Origin: Cytophagales bacterium
Lineage (GTDB): Bacteria; Bacteroidota; Bacteroidia; Cytophagales; JAAEPT01
DNA: 7,555 nt
Assembly (NCBI GenBank): GCA_011524675.1
Contig: WTJX01000521.1
Coordinates: 1 to 7,555 of the forward strand
Direction of reading: 5' to 3'
The translations under genes and the position numbers were made by a program. Each line of letters begins with the position of its first letter. The first letter of the stretch is position 1. The notes under the pieces were generated by a model. It saw only the letters and a list, made by a program, of their open reading frames with translations. It was not told the DNA's origin and did not search any database. Shown piece after piece: positions 1 to 6,520 of the stretch.

Positions 1-695
1 GTTTAGTATTGGCTGGTATGGCTACACCGTTGGTACTTTCAGTACATACCATTGTAAGTTTTGACTTTGCTACATCTGTAATACCAGGTTGGCATACAAC
101 CATATTCCCTCCTTACTTCGTAGCGGGAGCTATCTTCTCAGGTTTTGCCATGGTATTGACTTTGATGTTAGTTGCTAGAAAAATCTTAAAACTAGAAGAC
201 TACATCACTATGAACCACATAGAGTCTATGAACAAGGTAATTATCGTTACAGGTTCTATTGTAGGTATCGCATACATCACAGAGTTCTTTATGGCATGGT
301 GGTCAGGTGTTGAGTATGAGCAATATGCTTTTATTAACAGAGCTACAGGGCCTTACTGGTGGGCATATTGGTCTATGATGACGTGTAATGTTGTTTCTCC
401 TCAGTTGTTTTGGTTCAAGAAAATCAGAACTAGCATTACAGCAACTTTCATTTTATCTATCGTTGTAAACATAGGAATGTGGTTTGAGCGTTTTGTAATC
501 ATCGTTACTTCACTTCACAGAGATTTCTTACCATCTAGTTGGTCTTACTTTGAGCCTTCAAGAATAGATGTAGGAGTATATTTGTTCACGTTTGGATTAT
601 TCTTTACGCTATTTTTCGCTTTCGCTAAATTCTTCCCAATCATTAACATGGCGGAAGTAAAAAGTATTATCAGATCATCATCAGAAAAAAAGTAA
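1..695 (+). CDS. actC: Alternative complex III subunit ActC, NrfD-like, 5'-truncated by window edge
   Basis: This is the C-terminal half of the NrfD/PsrC-like membrane subunit of alternative complex III, which forms the quinol-oxidising membrane part of the complex. The reading frame is open from the window edge (first full codon at 3), so the TTG at 9 and ATG at 18 are internal codons and the true start lies upstream. About 230 residues are visible, roughly half of the usual 450-490. Seen in order are the LATPLVLSVHT-like segment (here LAGMATPLVLSVHT), SFDFA, the GWHTTIFPPYFVAGAIFSG segment, and the late NIGMWFERFVIIVTSLHRDF segment; all are hallmarks of Bacteroidota ActC. Several hydrophobic helices alternate with short loops. 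The protein ends in a short basic/serine tail. The stop is three bases before actD, implying translational coupling. Partners ActA (Fe-S/molybdopterin-like) and ActB should lie just upstream (inference). Confidence 0.95.
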   Translation, partial: LVLAGMATPLVLSVHTIVSFDFATSVIPGWHTTIFPPYFVAGAIFSGFAMVLTLMLVARKILKLEDYITMNHIESMNKVIIVTGSIVGIAYITEFFMAWWSGVEYEQYAFINRATGPYWWAYWSMMTCNVVSPQLFWFKKIRTSITATFILSIVVNIGMWFERFVIIVTSLHRDFLPSSWSYFEPSRIDVGVYLFTFGLFFTLFFAFAKFFPIINMAEVKSIIRSSSEKK

Positions 696-698
696 CAC

Positions 699-1229
699 AT
701 GGAACTAGGAAAAAAATATTTAGTAGGTGTTTTTGATGACGAGCAAGTCCTTATGAAGGGATTGAAGCAAGTCATAGAAAAAGAGGTGAAAGTATATGAA
801 GCTTACACCCCCTTTCCAGTACACGGCTTAGAAGATGTATTGGGGTATAAGAGATCTAAGTTACCTATCGCAGCCTTTTTGTTTGCTATTACAGGTACTA
901 CTTTGGCGTTGAGTTTTCAGATGTTTGCCATGACCAAAGACTGGCCTATGATTATAGGTGGTAAGCCTTTCGCAGCTTTTCCAGACTTTGTACCTGTAAC
1001 TTTTGAATTCTCTATTCTTTTAGGTGCCTTGGGGATGGTGGCGACTTTCTTTGTGAAGTCTGATTTGAAACCACATAAGAAGATAAGAGTTTTTGACAAA
1101 AGAAGTACAGACGATAAGCATATCGTGGCAATAGATTTGGCTAACAACAGTTTGTCATCTGATGAGATAGAAACCATTTTGAAAGAAGCAGGAGCTTCAG
1201 AAGTAAATACTAAGGAATTTGAAGACTAA
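699..1229 (+). CDS. actD: Alternative complex III subunit ActD (DUF3341 family)
   Basis: A 176-residue membrane subunit of alternative complex III; the family is structural and carries no known cofactor. Visible features are a soluble N-terminal part (about 1-54) containing YTPFPVHGLEDVLGYKRSKLP, a family hallmark, then two transmembrane helices (about 55-77 and 98-119) separated by a loop with DWPMIIGGKP, also conserved in DUF3341 proteins, and a charged C-terminal tail of about 55 residues ending in EFED. The length matches the family. The ATG at 699 is three bases after the actC stop and no good alternative start exists nearby; there is no Shine-Dalgarno motif, only an A-run, which is normal in Bacteroidota. 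It is followed after 26 bases by actE. Confidence 0.95.
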   Translation: MELGKKYLVGVFDDEQVLMKGLKQVIEKEVKVYEAYTPFPVHGLEDVLGYKRSKLPIAAFLFAITGTTLALSFQMFAMTKDWPMIIGGKPFAAFPDFVPVTFEFSILLGALGMVATFFVKSDLKPHKKIRVFDKRSTDDKHIVAIDLANNSLSSDEIETILKEAGASEVNTKEFED

Positions 1230-1255
1230 AATTTGAATTAGATTTTAGAGCGCTA

Positions 1256-2014
1256 ATGTTAAAGCAAATGAAGACTAATAAATTATTTTTTCTATTATTA
1301 ATCGCGATGGTAGCGTTGCCATCTTGTTACGATTATAATCAAAAGGCAGACGGTCCTGGGGCTAACATCGTACGAACCAAGGAGTACGCTCCTGCTATGT
1401 ATCACTCAGAGCCTTATGAGCCTTTGACTCAAATCATTGATACGGCTGGTTGGTTAGCTTCTGGTGAGTGGTCTGGTTATACTAAAGAAGGATACGGTGA
1501 GTTTTATAACTCAGCACCTCATTACAAAAAGGTAGGTACTAACGTGCTTACTCCTGTAGAGGGTACTGTAAAGCGTGTTGAAAATAGAGATTATTTAGAC
1601 ATTAGTTTACAAGCCAAAAACTATGAAGCAGGTGATGATTCAAGAGCCTTAGCAGCTGTAGAGTTAAAAAATCCTATCTCGCTTACTTATGAAACAGTAA
1701 TCAATGAAAAAGATTCTACCACTTCACTAGAGTTAACCAAAGAGAGTAAGGCTGTATTGAATGACTGTAAGCAGGTTTATACAAGAATTTGTAGCCATTG
1801 TCATGGTAAAGGTGGTGCTGGTGATGGTAAAGTTGCTGAGGTATATGGCGGTGTGCCAGTATATCAAGCTGACGCTATCAAAGGACTTTCTGCGGGACAT
1901 ATTTACCACGTCATTACTTACGGTAAAGGAAGAATGGGCGCTCATGGATCACAAGTAAGCCCAGAACAAAGATGGAAAATCGTTACTTACGTTCAACACC
2001 TACAAAAACAATAA
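1256..2014 (+). CDS. actE: Alternative complex III subunit ActE, monoheme cytochrome c lipoprotein
   Basis: ActE is the monoheme cytochrome c of ACIII and carries electrons to the terminal oxidase on the periplasmic side. The 252-residue product starts with a lipoprotein signal peptide: basic start, hydrophobic LFFLLLIAMVA, and lipobox LPSC with the lipidated Cys at 24. The middle region includes LTPVEGTVKR, typical of the family. The heme site is C179-S-H-C182-H183, followed by GKGGAGDGK, and M227 in GRMGAHG is the likely distal axial ligand. The end, VSPEQRWKIVTYVQHLQK, is the usual last helix of a class I cytochrome c. There is one CxxCH only. Start choice is uncertain: ATG 1256 or ATG 1268 (which gives the more standard MKTNKLFF signal start). 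An extra unpaired-looking Cys171 lies 8 residues before the heme site. Gaps to actD and actF are 26 and 32 bases. Confidence 0.93.
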   Translation: MLKQMKTNKLFFLLLIAMVALPSCYDYNQKADGPGANIVRTKEYAPAMYHSEPYEPLTQIIDTAGWLASGEWSGYTKEGYGEFYNSAPHYKKVGTNVLTPVEGTVKRVENRDYLDISLQAKNYEAGDDSRALAAVELKNPISLTYETVINEKDSTTSLELTKESKAVLNDCKQVYTRICSHCHGKGGAGDGKVAEVYGGVPVYQADAIKGLSAGHIYHVITYGKGRMGAHGSQVSPEQRWKIVTYVQHLQKQ

Positions 2015-2046
2015 CATATTAACGTTTATCTTTTAATACTATAAAG

Positions 2047-3468
2047 ATGCTTGAAAAAGAAAAACTAAGCTTTGAAATCACAGATACTGCCAAGAAGAAA
2101 GTAATTATTTTTGTTGCAGTAGGTTTATTCCTTCTTTTGTTCGGGATTTTAGGTCTTTCACAAAAGTGGAGTGTTTTTGATCCTGCGAGTGCCCCTCATG
2201 ATGCTCATCATGACGTGCATGCTACAGAAGAAAGTACACATGATGTTGCTCATCACGATCATCATCCAGCTGAGGCTGATGCTCATGGAGAAATTCACCA
2301 CGACAATGCTGGTCATGCAGACGGACACGAGTTTTCTTTTTGGAAGAGAATTAAAGTATCATTATGGCACAATAACATTTTCTTTTTTGGAATCTCTATC
2401 ATAGGAGTATTCTTATTGTGTGTCATGAGAGCTTTCTGGGGAGGTTGGTATGTATCTTTTATTAGGGTACTGGAATCTTTCGGTTATTATTTACCTGTTG
2501 CAGCTGTAGTTACTTTAGTTGTTTTCGTATTTGCTGGTCATGATATATTCCATTGGTTACACCACGATCTATATGATGTGAATTCACCTGAGTACGATCC
2601 TATCATTGATGGTAAAGGTGTTTATTTCTTTGCTCCACTACACAATGGTTCATTCCCTCTTTTCTTCTACCTCAGATTGCTTGTTTTCTTTGGAGGTTGG
2701 ATATTTATCTTTTTCAAAATAAGAAAATTATCTCTTCAAGAAGATTTAAATGGTGGTGATGCTTACTACAAAAAGATGTTGAGATATTCAGCAGGTTTCT
2801 TAGTTTTCTTTGCTGTATCATCTTCTATGTCTGCTTGGGATTGGATATTGTCAATTGATACTCACTGGTTCTCAACTATGTTTGGATGGTATGTGTTTGC
2901 GAGTATGATGGTAACAGGTATCAGTGCGGTAGCTTTCACAGTAGTGAAGTTAAAAGAGGCCGGTTATTTGAAATTAGTTAATTCAGAGCATTTACATGAT
3001 TTAGGTAAGTTGATGTTTGCTTTTAGTATTTTTTGGACATACATCTGGTTCTCTCAATTCATTTTATATTGGTATGCTAACATACCAGAGGAGATTGTAT
3101 GGTTTGCAGATAGATTGTTGTACAACGAAGGAAGATATGCACCTATATTTTTCTTGAATCTTTTAATCAACTTTTTCTTCCCTTTCTTGTTTTTAATGAC
3201 AAGAAACGCAAAAAGACAATCTATTCTTATCAAAGTTGCTGCTTGCGGTATCATGATAGGACATTGGTTAGATTTTTATTTAATGATGTATCCAGGTGTT
3301 ATCCAAGAGCACGGAGGTTTAAACTTAGGGTCTCTTTTTGTTGAGTTAGGTATTTTCTTAATGTTCTTAGGTGTGTTTATCATGGCGATTATGAAAGGCT
3401 TGTCCAAAGCTCCTATGATAGCTAAAAATCACCCTATGTTAGAAGAAAGTATCAATCACCACACTTAA
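2047..3468 (+). CDS. actF: Alternative complex III subunit ActF, integral membrane subunit
   Basis: ActF is a large membrane subunit of ACIII, distantly related to the NrfD-like ActC, and is often annotated simply as quinol:cytochrome c oxidoreductase. The 473-residue product has an N-terminal helix (about 19-38), a very His-rich hydrophilic loop (51-94), then about nine further hydrophobic segments. Family hallmarks seen are SAWDWILSIDTHWFSTMFGW (262-281), HDLGKLMFAFSIFWTYIWFSQ (317-337, ends quoted: HDLGK and WFSQ) and YWYANIPEE (341-349), plus GHWLDFYLMMYPG (405-417). The length is normal for Bacteroidota ActF. ATG 2047 is the first in-frame start after the actE stop and leads directly into a typical short charged N-terminus. 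CoxB follows after 17 bases. The link with the oxidase genes fits the known ACIII-oxidase supercomplex. Confidence 0.93.
   Translation: MLEKEKLSFEITDTAKKKVIIFVAVGLFLLLFGILGLSQKWSVFDPASAPHDAHHDVHATEESTHDVAHHDHHPAEADAHGEIHHDNAGHADGHEFSFWKRIKVSLWHNNIFFFGISIIGVFLLCVMRAFWGGWYVSFIRVLESFGYYLPVAAVVTLVVFVFAGHDIFHWLHHDLYDVNSPEYDPIIDGKGVYFFAPLHNGSFPLFFYLRLLVFFGGWIFIFFKIRKLSLQEDLNGGDAYYKKMLRYSAGFLVFFAVSSSMSAWDWILSIDTHWFSTMFGWYVFASMMVTGISAVAFTVVKLKEAGYLKLVNSEHLHDLGKLMFAFSIFWTYIWFSQFILYWYANIPEEIVWFADRLLYNEGRYAPIFFLNLLINFFFPFLFLMTRNAKRQSILIKVAACGIMIGHWLDFYLMMYPGVIQEHGGLNLGSLFVELGIFLMFLGVFIMAIMKGLSKAPMIAKNHPMLEESINHHT
2197..2328 (+). other. His-rich low-complexity segment within actF
   Basis: This stretch encodes ActF residues 51-94, where 14 of 44 residues are His, interspersed with Asp, Glu and Ala. 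At DNA level it consists of degenerate GATGCTCAT-like units, with an exact 9-base copy at 2200-2208 and 2278-2286. It lies in the hydrophilic loop between the first two membrane helices. A metal-binding or buffering role is possible but is inference from composition only. Confidence 0.8.
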
Positions 3469-3485
3469 AATTATAATTAGTTACT

Positions 3486-4607
3486 ATGTCTAGTTTATTA
3501 GTAGTTTTATCAGCAGTTTTAATAGGTGTAATATTTGCCCTGTTATTCAGAGTACAATCTCTTTTGTCTGTCCTTACAGGGTCAGACAATAAGAAAGATT
3601 CTTCTTACAATAAGGTCAATGCTATTTTATTCCCTGTTTTCCTTGTAGTAGGTCTAGGTTTGTTTTTCTGGGCTACATTCAGTTTAGATTATCAGTTACC
3701 TGAAGCGGCTTCTGTCCATGGTAAGCGTACAGATGATTTAACCAATGTTACGCTTTATGTTATCACAGCTGTATTTATTTTAACCAATGCGCTATTATTA
3801 ATTTTTCCTTACATCTATAAGTATGATAAAAAGAGAAAGGTTAAGTTTTTTGCTCACGACACTAAGTTAGAAGTAATATGGACGGTTATCCCTGCTATTG
3901 TATTGACTTTCTTGGTATTGAAAGGAAACTCTGTTTGGTGGGATATGATGTCTGAGCCAGAGGGAGAAAATAAGTCAGAACATACAGTAGTATTAGAAGT
4001 ATTAGCAGAGCGTTTTCAATGGAACTTCAGATATCCAGGTCAAGATTTTAAACTTGGAAAGCACAACTATAGAAAAATTGATGGTACTAATATTTTTGGT
4101 ACTGATTTTACGGATAGATCTTCTTTGGATGACTTTACTACACAAGAGATTGTGATTCCTAAGGGAGCAGATGTCATGTTAAAAATAAGAGCGAAAGATG
4201 TATTGCACAGTGTATTCTTACCACACTTTAGAGTGAAAATGGATGCTGTACCAGGTATGCCTACTTCTTTTTGGTTCAAACCTACTATCTCTACTTATGA
4301 GATGAGAAAGAAACTTAACAATCCTGATTTTGAATATGAATTGGCTTGTACGGAGATATGTGGTAATGCTCACTTCAATATGAGACGTGTAGTTACTGTA
4401 TTGGAACAAGACGAATACGACGAGTGGTATGCTTCACAAAAGCCTTGGGTAGTGAATAATCCTTCTTATGCAGCTTCAAAATTAACAGATAAAGATGATC
4501 TCATTTCACTTAGAAAGGTTTTAGAACCTTATAAGTCAAAAGAAGAATTAGAAAAATTAAGCTTACCTATGGGTAATGGCAAAACAAACAAAGTAGCTTC
4601 TTTGTAA
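3486..4607 (+). CDS. coxB: Cytochrome c oxidase subunit II (CuA subunit), aa3-type
   Basis: Subunit II receives electrons from cytochrome c at its binuclear CuA centre and passes them to heme a of subunit I. All six CuA ligands are present: H241 (in DVLHSVFLPH), C288, E290, C292, H296 and M299 (in CTEICGNAHFNM). KMDAVPGMPTSFWF is the family segment of Bacteroidota proteins. W179 in ERFQWNFRYPG sits at the conserved aromatic electron-entry region. Hydrophobic helices are predicted at about 3-21, 46-64, 88-110 and 128-146, so there is more membrane-embedded N-terminus than the canonical two-helix subunit. After the cupredoxin domain comes a charged tail of about 55 residues with no CxxCH, so no cytochrome c domain is fused (aa3, not caa3). 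Tandem stops TAA TAA end the gene. ATG 3486 is 17 bases after actF; coxA follows after 30 bases. Confidence 0.96.
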   Translation: MSSLLVVLSAVLIGVIFALLFRVQSLLSVLTGSDNKKDSSYNKVNAILFPVFLVVGLGLFFWATFSLDYQLPEAASVHGKRTDDLTNVTLYVITAVFILTNALLLIFPYIYKYDKKRKVKFFAHDTKLEVIWTVIPAIVLTFLVLKGNSVWWDMMSEPEGENKSEHTVVLEVLAERFQWNFRYPGQDFKLGKHNYRKIDGTNIFGTDFTDRSSLDDFTTQEIVIPKGADVMLKIRAKDVLHSVFLPHFRVKMDAVPGMPTSFWFKPTISTYEMRKKLNNPDFEYELACTEICGNAHFNMRRVVTVLEQDEYDEWYASQKPWVVNNPSYAASKLTDKDDLISLRKVLEPYKSKEELEKLSLPMGNGKTNKVASL

Positions 4608-4637
4608 TAACATTATAAACATTTAAAACTTTAAGTT

Positions 4638-6443
4638 ATGTCAGATCACGCACACGACGAACACCACGAACAGAGTTTTATCACAAAGTATATTTTTAGT
4701 ACCGATCATAAAATGATTGCAAAGCAATTTTTGATCACGGGTATTCTTTGGGCATTTATTGGTGGTTTATTTTCTATTATATTCAGATTGCAATTAGGTT
4801 TTCCTGATGCTGATTTGAGTTGGTTAAAGCCGTTATTAGGACAATGGATTACTGACGAAGGAAAGCTAGATACACAATTTTATCTCGCCTTGGTTACTAT
4901 GCATGGTACAATCATGGTCTTCTTTGTATTGACTGCTGGTTTGAGTGGTACATTTAGTAACTTTCTCATCCCTCTTCAAATAGGAGCAAGAGATATGGCT
5001 TCTGGCTTTATGAACATGCTTTCTTACTGGTTCTTCTTTGCTTCTAGTGTAGTAATGTTTTGGTCATTATTTGTTTCTACTGGACCTGCTGGTGGCGGTT
5101 GGGTAATGTATCCACCTTTGAGTGCACTAGCTGAAGAAATACCTAGTTCTGGTACAGGGGTAACATTATGGTTAGTATCTATGACATTGTTTGTTGTTTC
5201 TTCATTGATCGGAGGTATTAATTATATTTCAACAGTAATCAACCTTAGAACTAAAGGAATGTCTTTCACTAAGATGCCTTTAACTATTTGGGCATTCTTT
5301 GTAACGGCTATCTTAGGTTTATTATCTTTCCCCGTTTTAGTTTCAGCTGTATTGTTATTGATATTTGATAGAAGTTTTGGAACTAGTTTCTATTTGTCAG
5401 AAATATTCATCAATGGTGAGCCTTTATCAAATGTAGGTGGTAGCCCAGTGTTGTATGAGCATTTGTTCTGGTTCTTGGGACACCCTGAGGTATATATCAT
5501 TATCTTACCTGCTTTAGGTATCACTTCAGAAATTATAGCTACAAATTCAAGAAAGCCTATCTTCGGTTATAAAGCTATGATTGGTTCTATCTTAGGTATA
5601 GGTTTCTTATCTTTCATTGTATGGGCACATCACATGTTCGTATCGGGTATGAACCCTTTCTTAGGATCTGTATTTATGTTCTTGACCTTGGTTATTGCTA
5701 TACCTTCAGCTATCAAAGCATTTAACTACATCACCACGATGTGGAAAGGTAACTTAGTCTTTACCCCTGCGATGTTATTTTCTATAGGTCTTGTATCTCT
5801 ATTTATATCGGGTGGTGTTACAGGTATTGCTTTAGGTAACTCGGCTATAGATGTTCAGTTGCATGATACTTACTTTGTTGTAGCTCACTTTCACTTAGTA
5901 ATGGGTGCGTCTGCATTCTTCGGTATGATGGCGGGTATTTATCATTGGTTCCCAAAAATGTTTGGACGTATGATGGATAAAAACCTCGGAGCGATTCACT
6001 TCTGGATGACTTTTGTTGGGGTGTATATGGTCTTTTTCCCTATGCATTATTTAGGACTAGCAGGTTTCCCTAGAAGATATTATACATTTACCTCTTTTGA
6101 TGCGTTTAGTATTATGACCGATGTCAATACTTTTATTAGTATAGCAGCTATTATTACTTTCTCTGCTCAGTTGATTTTTGCATTTAATTTCTTCTATAGT
6201 ATTTTCAAAGGTAAATTAGCCCCTCTAAACCCTTGGAACTCTAACACTTTAGAGTGGACTACTCCTAGATTCCCTGGTCACGGTAACTGGGAAGGTGCTA
6301 TACCAGAAGTACACAGATGGCCTTATGATTATAGTAAGCCAGGTGCAGATGAAGACTTTATTCCTCAACATATTCCTTTGACAGAAGAAGAGAAAAAGGA
6401 AATAGAAGAAGATGAAGAAATCATTATAGAAACTAAATCTTAA
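4638..6443 (+). CDS. coxA: Cytochrome c oxidase subunit I (heme a / heme a3-CuB), A-type proton pump
   Basis: This is the catalytic subunit that reduces oxygen to water and pumps protons. The 601-residue product has twelve predicted membrane helices. Ligands seen are H89 and H419 (low-spin heme a), H417 (heme a3), and H282, H331 and H332 (CuB), with Y286 placed for the His-Tyr cross-link. Proton paths look complete: D-channel D119 with N108 and N126, and gating E284 in GHPEVY, which marks the A1 subtype; K-channel K360 in IPSAIK. HDTYF (409-413) and RR (479-480) match the Mg/propionate region. The D-channel entrance reads GARDMA rather than the proteobacterial GAPDMA, usual in this phylum as far as I recall. 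The N-terminus is His-rich (HAHDEHHE) and the last 20 residues are strongly acidic. ATG 4638 is the only sensible start. A terminator follows 8 bases after the stop. Confidence 0.98.
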   Translation: MSDHAHDEHHEQSFITKYIFSTDHKMIAKQFLITGILWAFIGGLFSIIFRLQLGFPDADLSWLKPLLGQWITDEGKLDTQFYLALVTMHGTIMVFFVLTAGLSGTFSNFLIPLQIGARDMASGFMNMLSYWFFFASSVVMFWSLFVSTGPAGGGWVMYPPLSALAEEIPSSGTGVTLWLVSMTLFVVSSLIGGINYISTVINLRTKGMSFTKMPLTIWAFFVTAILGLLSFPVLVSAVLLLIFDRSFGTSFYLSEIFINGEPLSNVGGSPVLYEHLFWFLGHPEVYIIILPALGITSEIIATNSRKPIFGYKAMIGSILGIGFLSFIVWAHHMFVSGMNPFLGSVFMFLTLVIAIPSAIKAFNYITTMWKGNLVFTPAMLFSIGLVSLFISGGVTGIALGNSAIDVQLHDTYFVVAHFHLVMGASAFFGMMAGIYHWFPKMFGRMMDKNLGAIHFWMTFVGVYMVFFPMHYLGLAGFPRRYYTFTSFDAFSIMTDVNTFISIAAIITFSAQLIFAFNFFYSIFKGKLAPLNPWNSNTLEWTTPRFPGHGNWEGAIPEVHRWPYDYSKPGADEDFIPQHIPLTEEEKKEIEEDEEIIIETKS

Positions 6444-6450
6444 TGTATAT

Positions 6451-6475
6451 AAACCAGCCTTAGGCTGGTTTTTTT
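6451..6475 (+). terminator. Rho-independent terminator after coxA
   Basis: A perfect 9-bp stem (AAACCAGCC at 6451-6459 and GGCTGGTTT at 6463-6471) with a TTA loop is followed directly by a T-run reaching 6475. It begins 8 bases after the coxA stop. It should end, or at least reduce, the actC-coxA transcript before ctaA. The reverse strand has only a short AT-rich tail after the stem, so activity is expected mainly for the + strand. Confidence 0.88.
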
Positions 6476-6520
6476 ATGCCTTTACGATACAAAGCTTTCT
6501 AGCAATACAATGAATTACTT
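6476..6520 (+). promoter_or_regulatory. Possible ctaA promoter/leader region (weak)
   Basis: The 45 bases between the terminator and the ctaA start must contain any separate promoter for ctaA. I see no Bacteroidota-type TAnnTTTG box. The best alternative is a poor sigma-70-like pair, TTTACG (6481-6486) and TACAAT (6506-6511) with a long 19-base spacer. No Shine-Dalgarno motif precedes the ATG. Read-through past the terminator is an equally good explanation for ctaA expression. Confidence 0.2.

Noticed and set aside
9..20. TTG at 9 or ATG at 18 as the start of the first gene
   Set aside because: The frame is open to the window edge and the residues before and after match the interior of ActC, so these are internal codons of a truncated gene.
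1230..1255. TTTG-containing gap before actE as an internal promoter
   Set aside because: No second box at the proper spacing of the Bacteroidota -33/-7 pattern, and the gap is too short to hold one.
2171..2404. 77-residue + strand open frame rich in Met/Leu inside actF
   Set aside because: It is an alternative-frame shadow of the His-rich repeat (CAT/ATG alternation); no independent start signal or recognisable domain.
3469..3478. Palindrome AATTATAATT in the actF-coxB gap
   Set aside because: Ten AT-only bases in an AT-rich genome; no matching copy at the other gaps, so an operator call is unsupported.
545..4409. Minus-strand open frames of 63-86 codons at 545-775, 917-1177, 1733-1945, 3054-3254, 4067-4279 and 4218-4409
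   Set aside because: Each lies antisense to a well-conserved gene, has no recognisable domain, and fits chance open frames opposite AT-rich membrane-protein genes.
6239..6254. Inverted repeat CTCTAA-CACT-TTAGAG
   Set aside because: Short 6-bp AT-rich stem with no T-run, inside the coxA coding region; consistent with chance.
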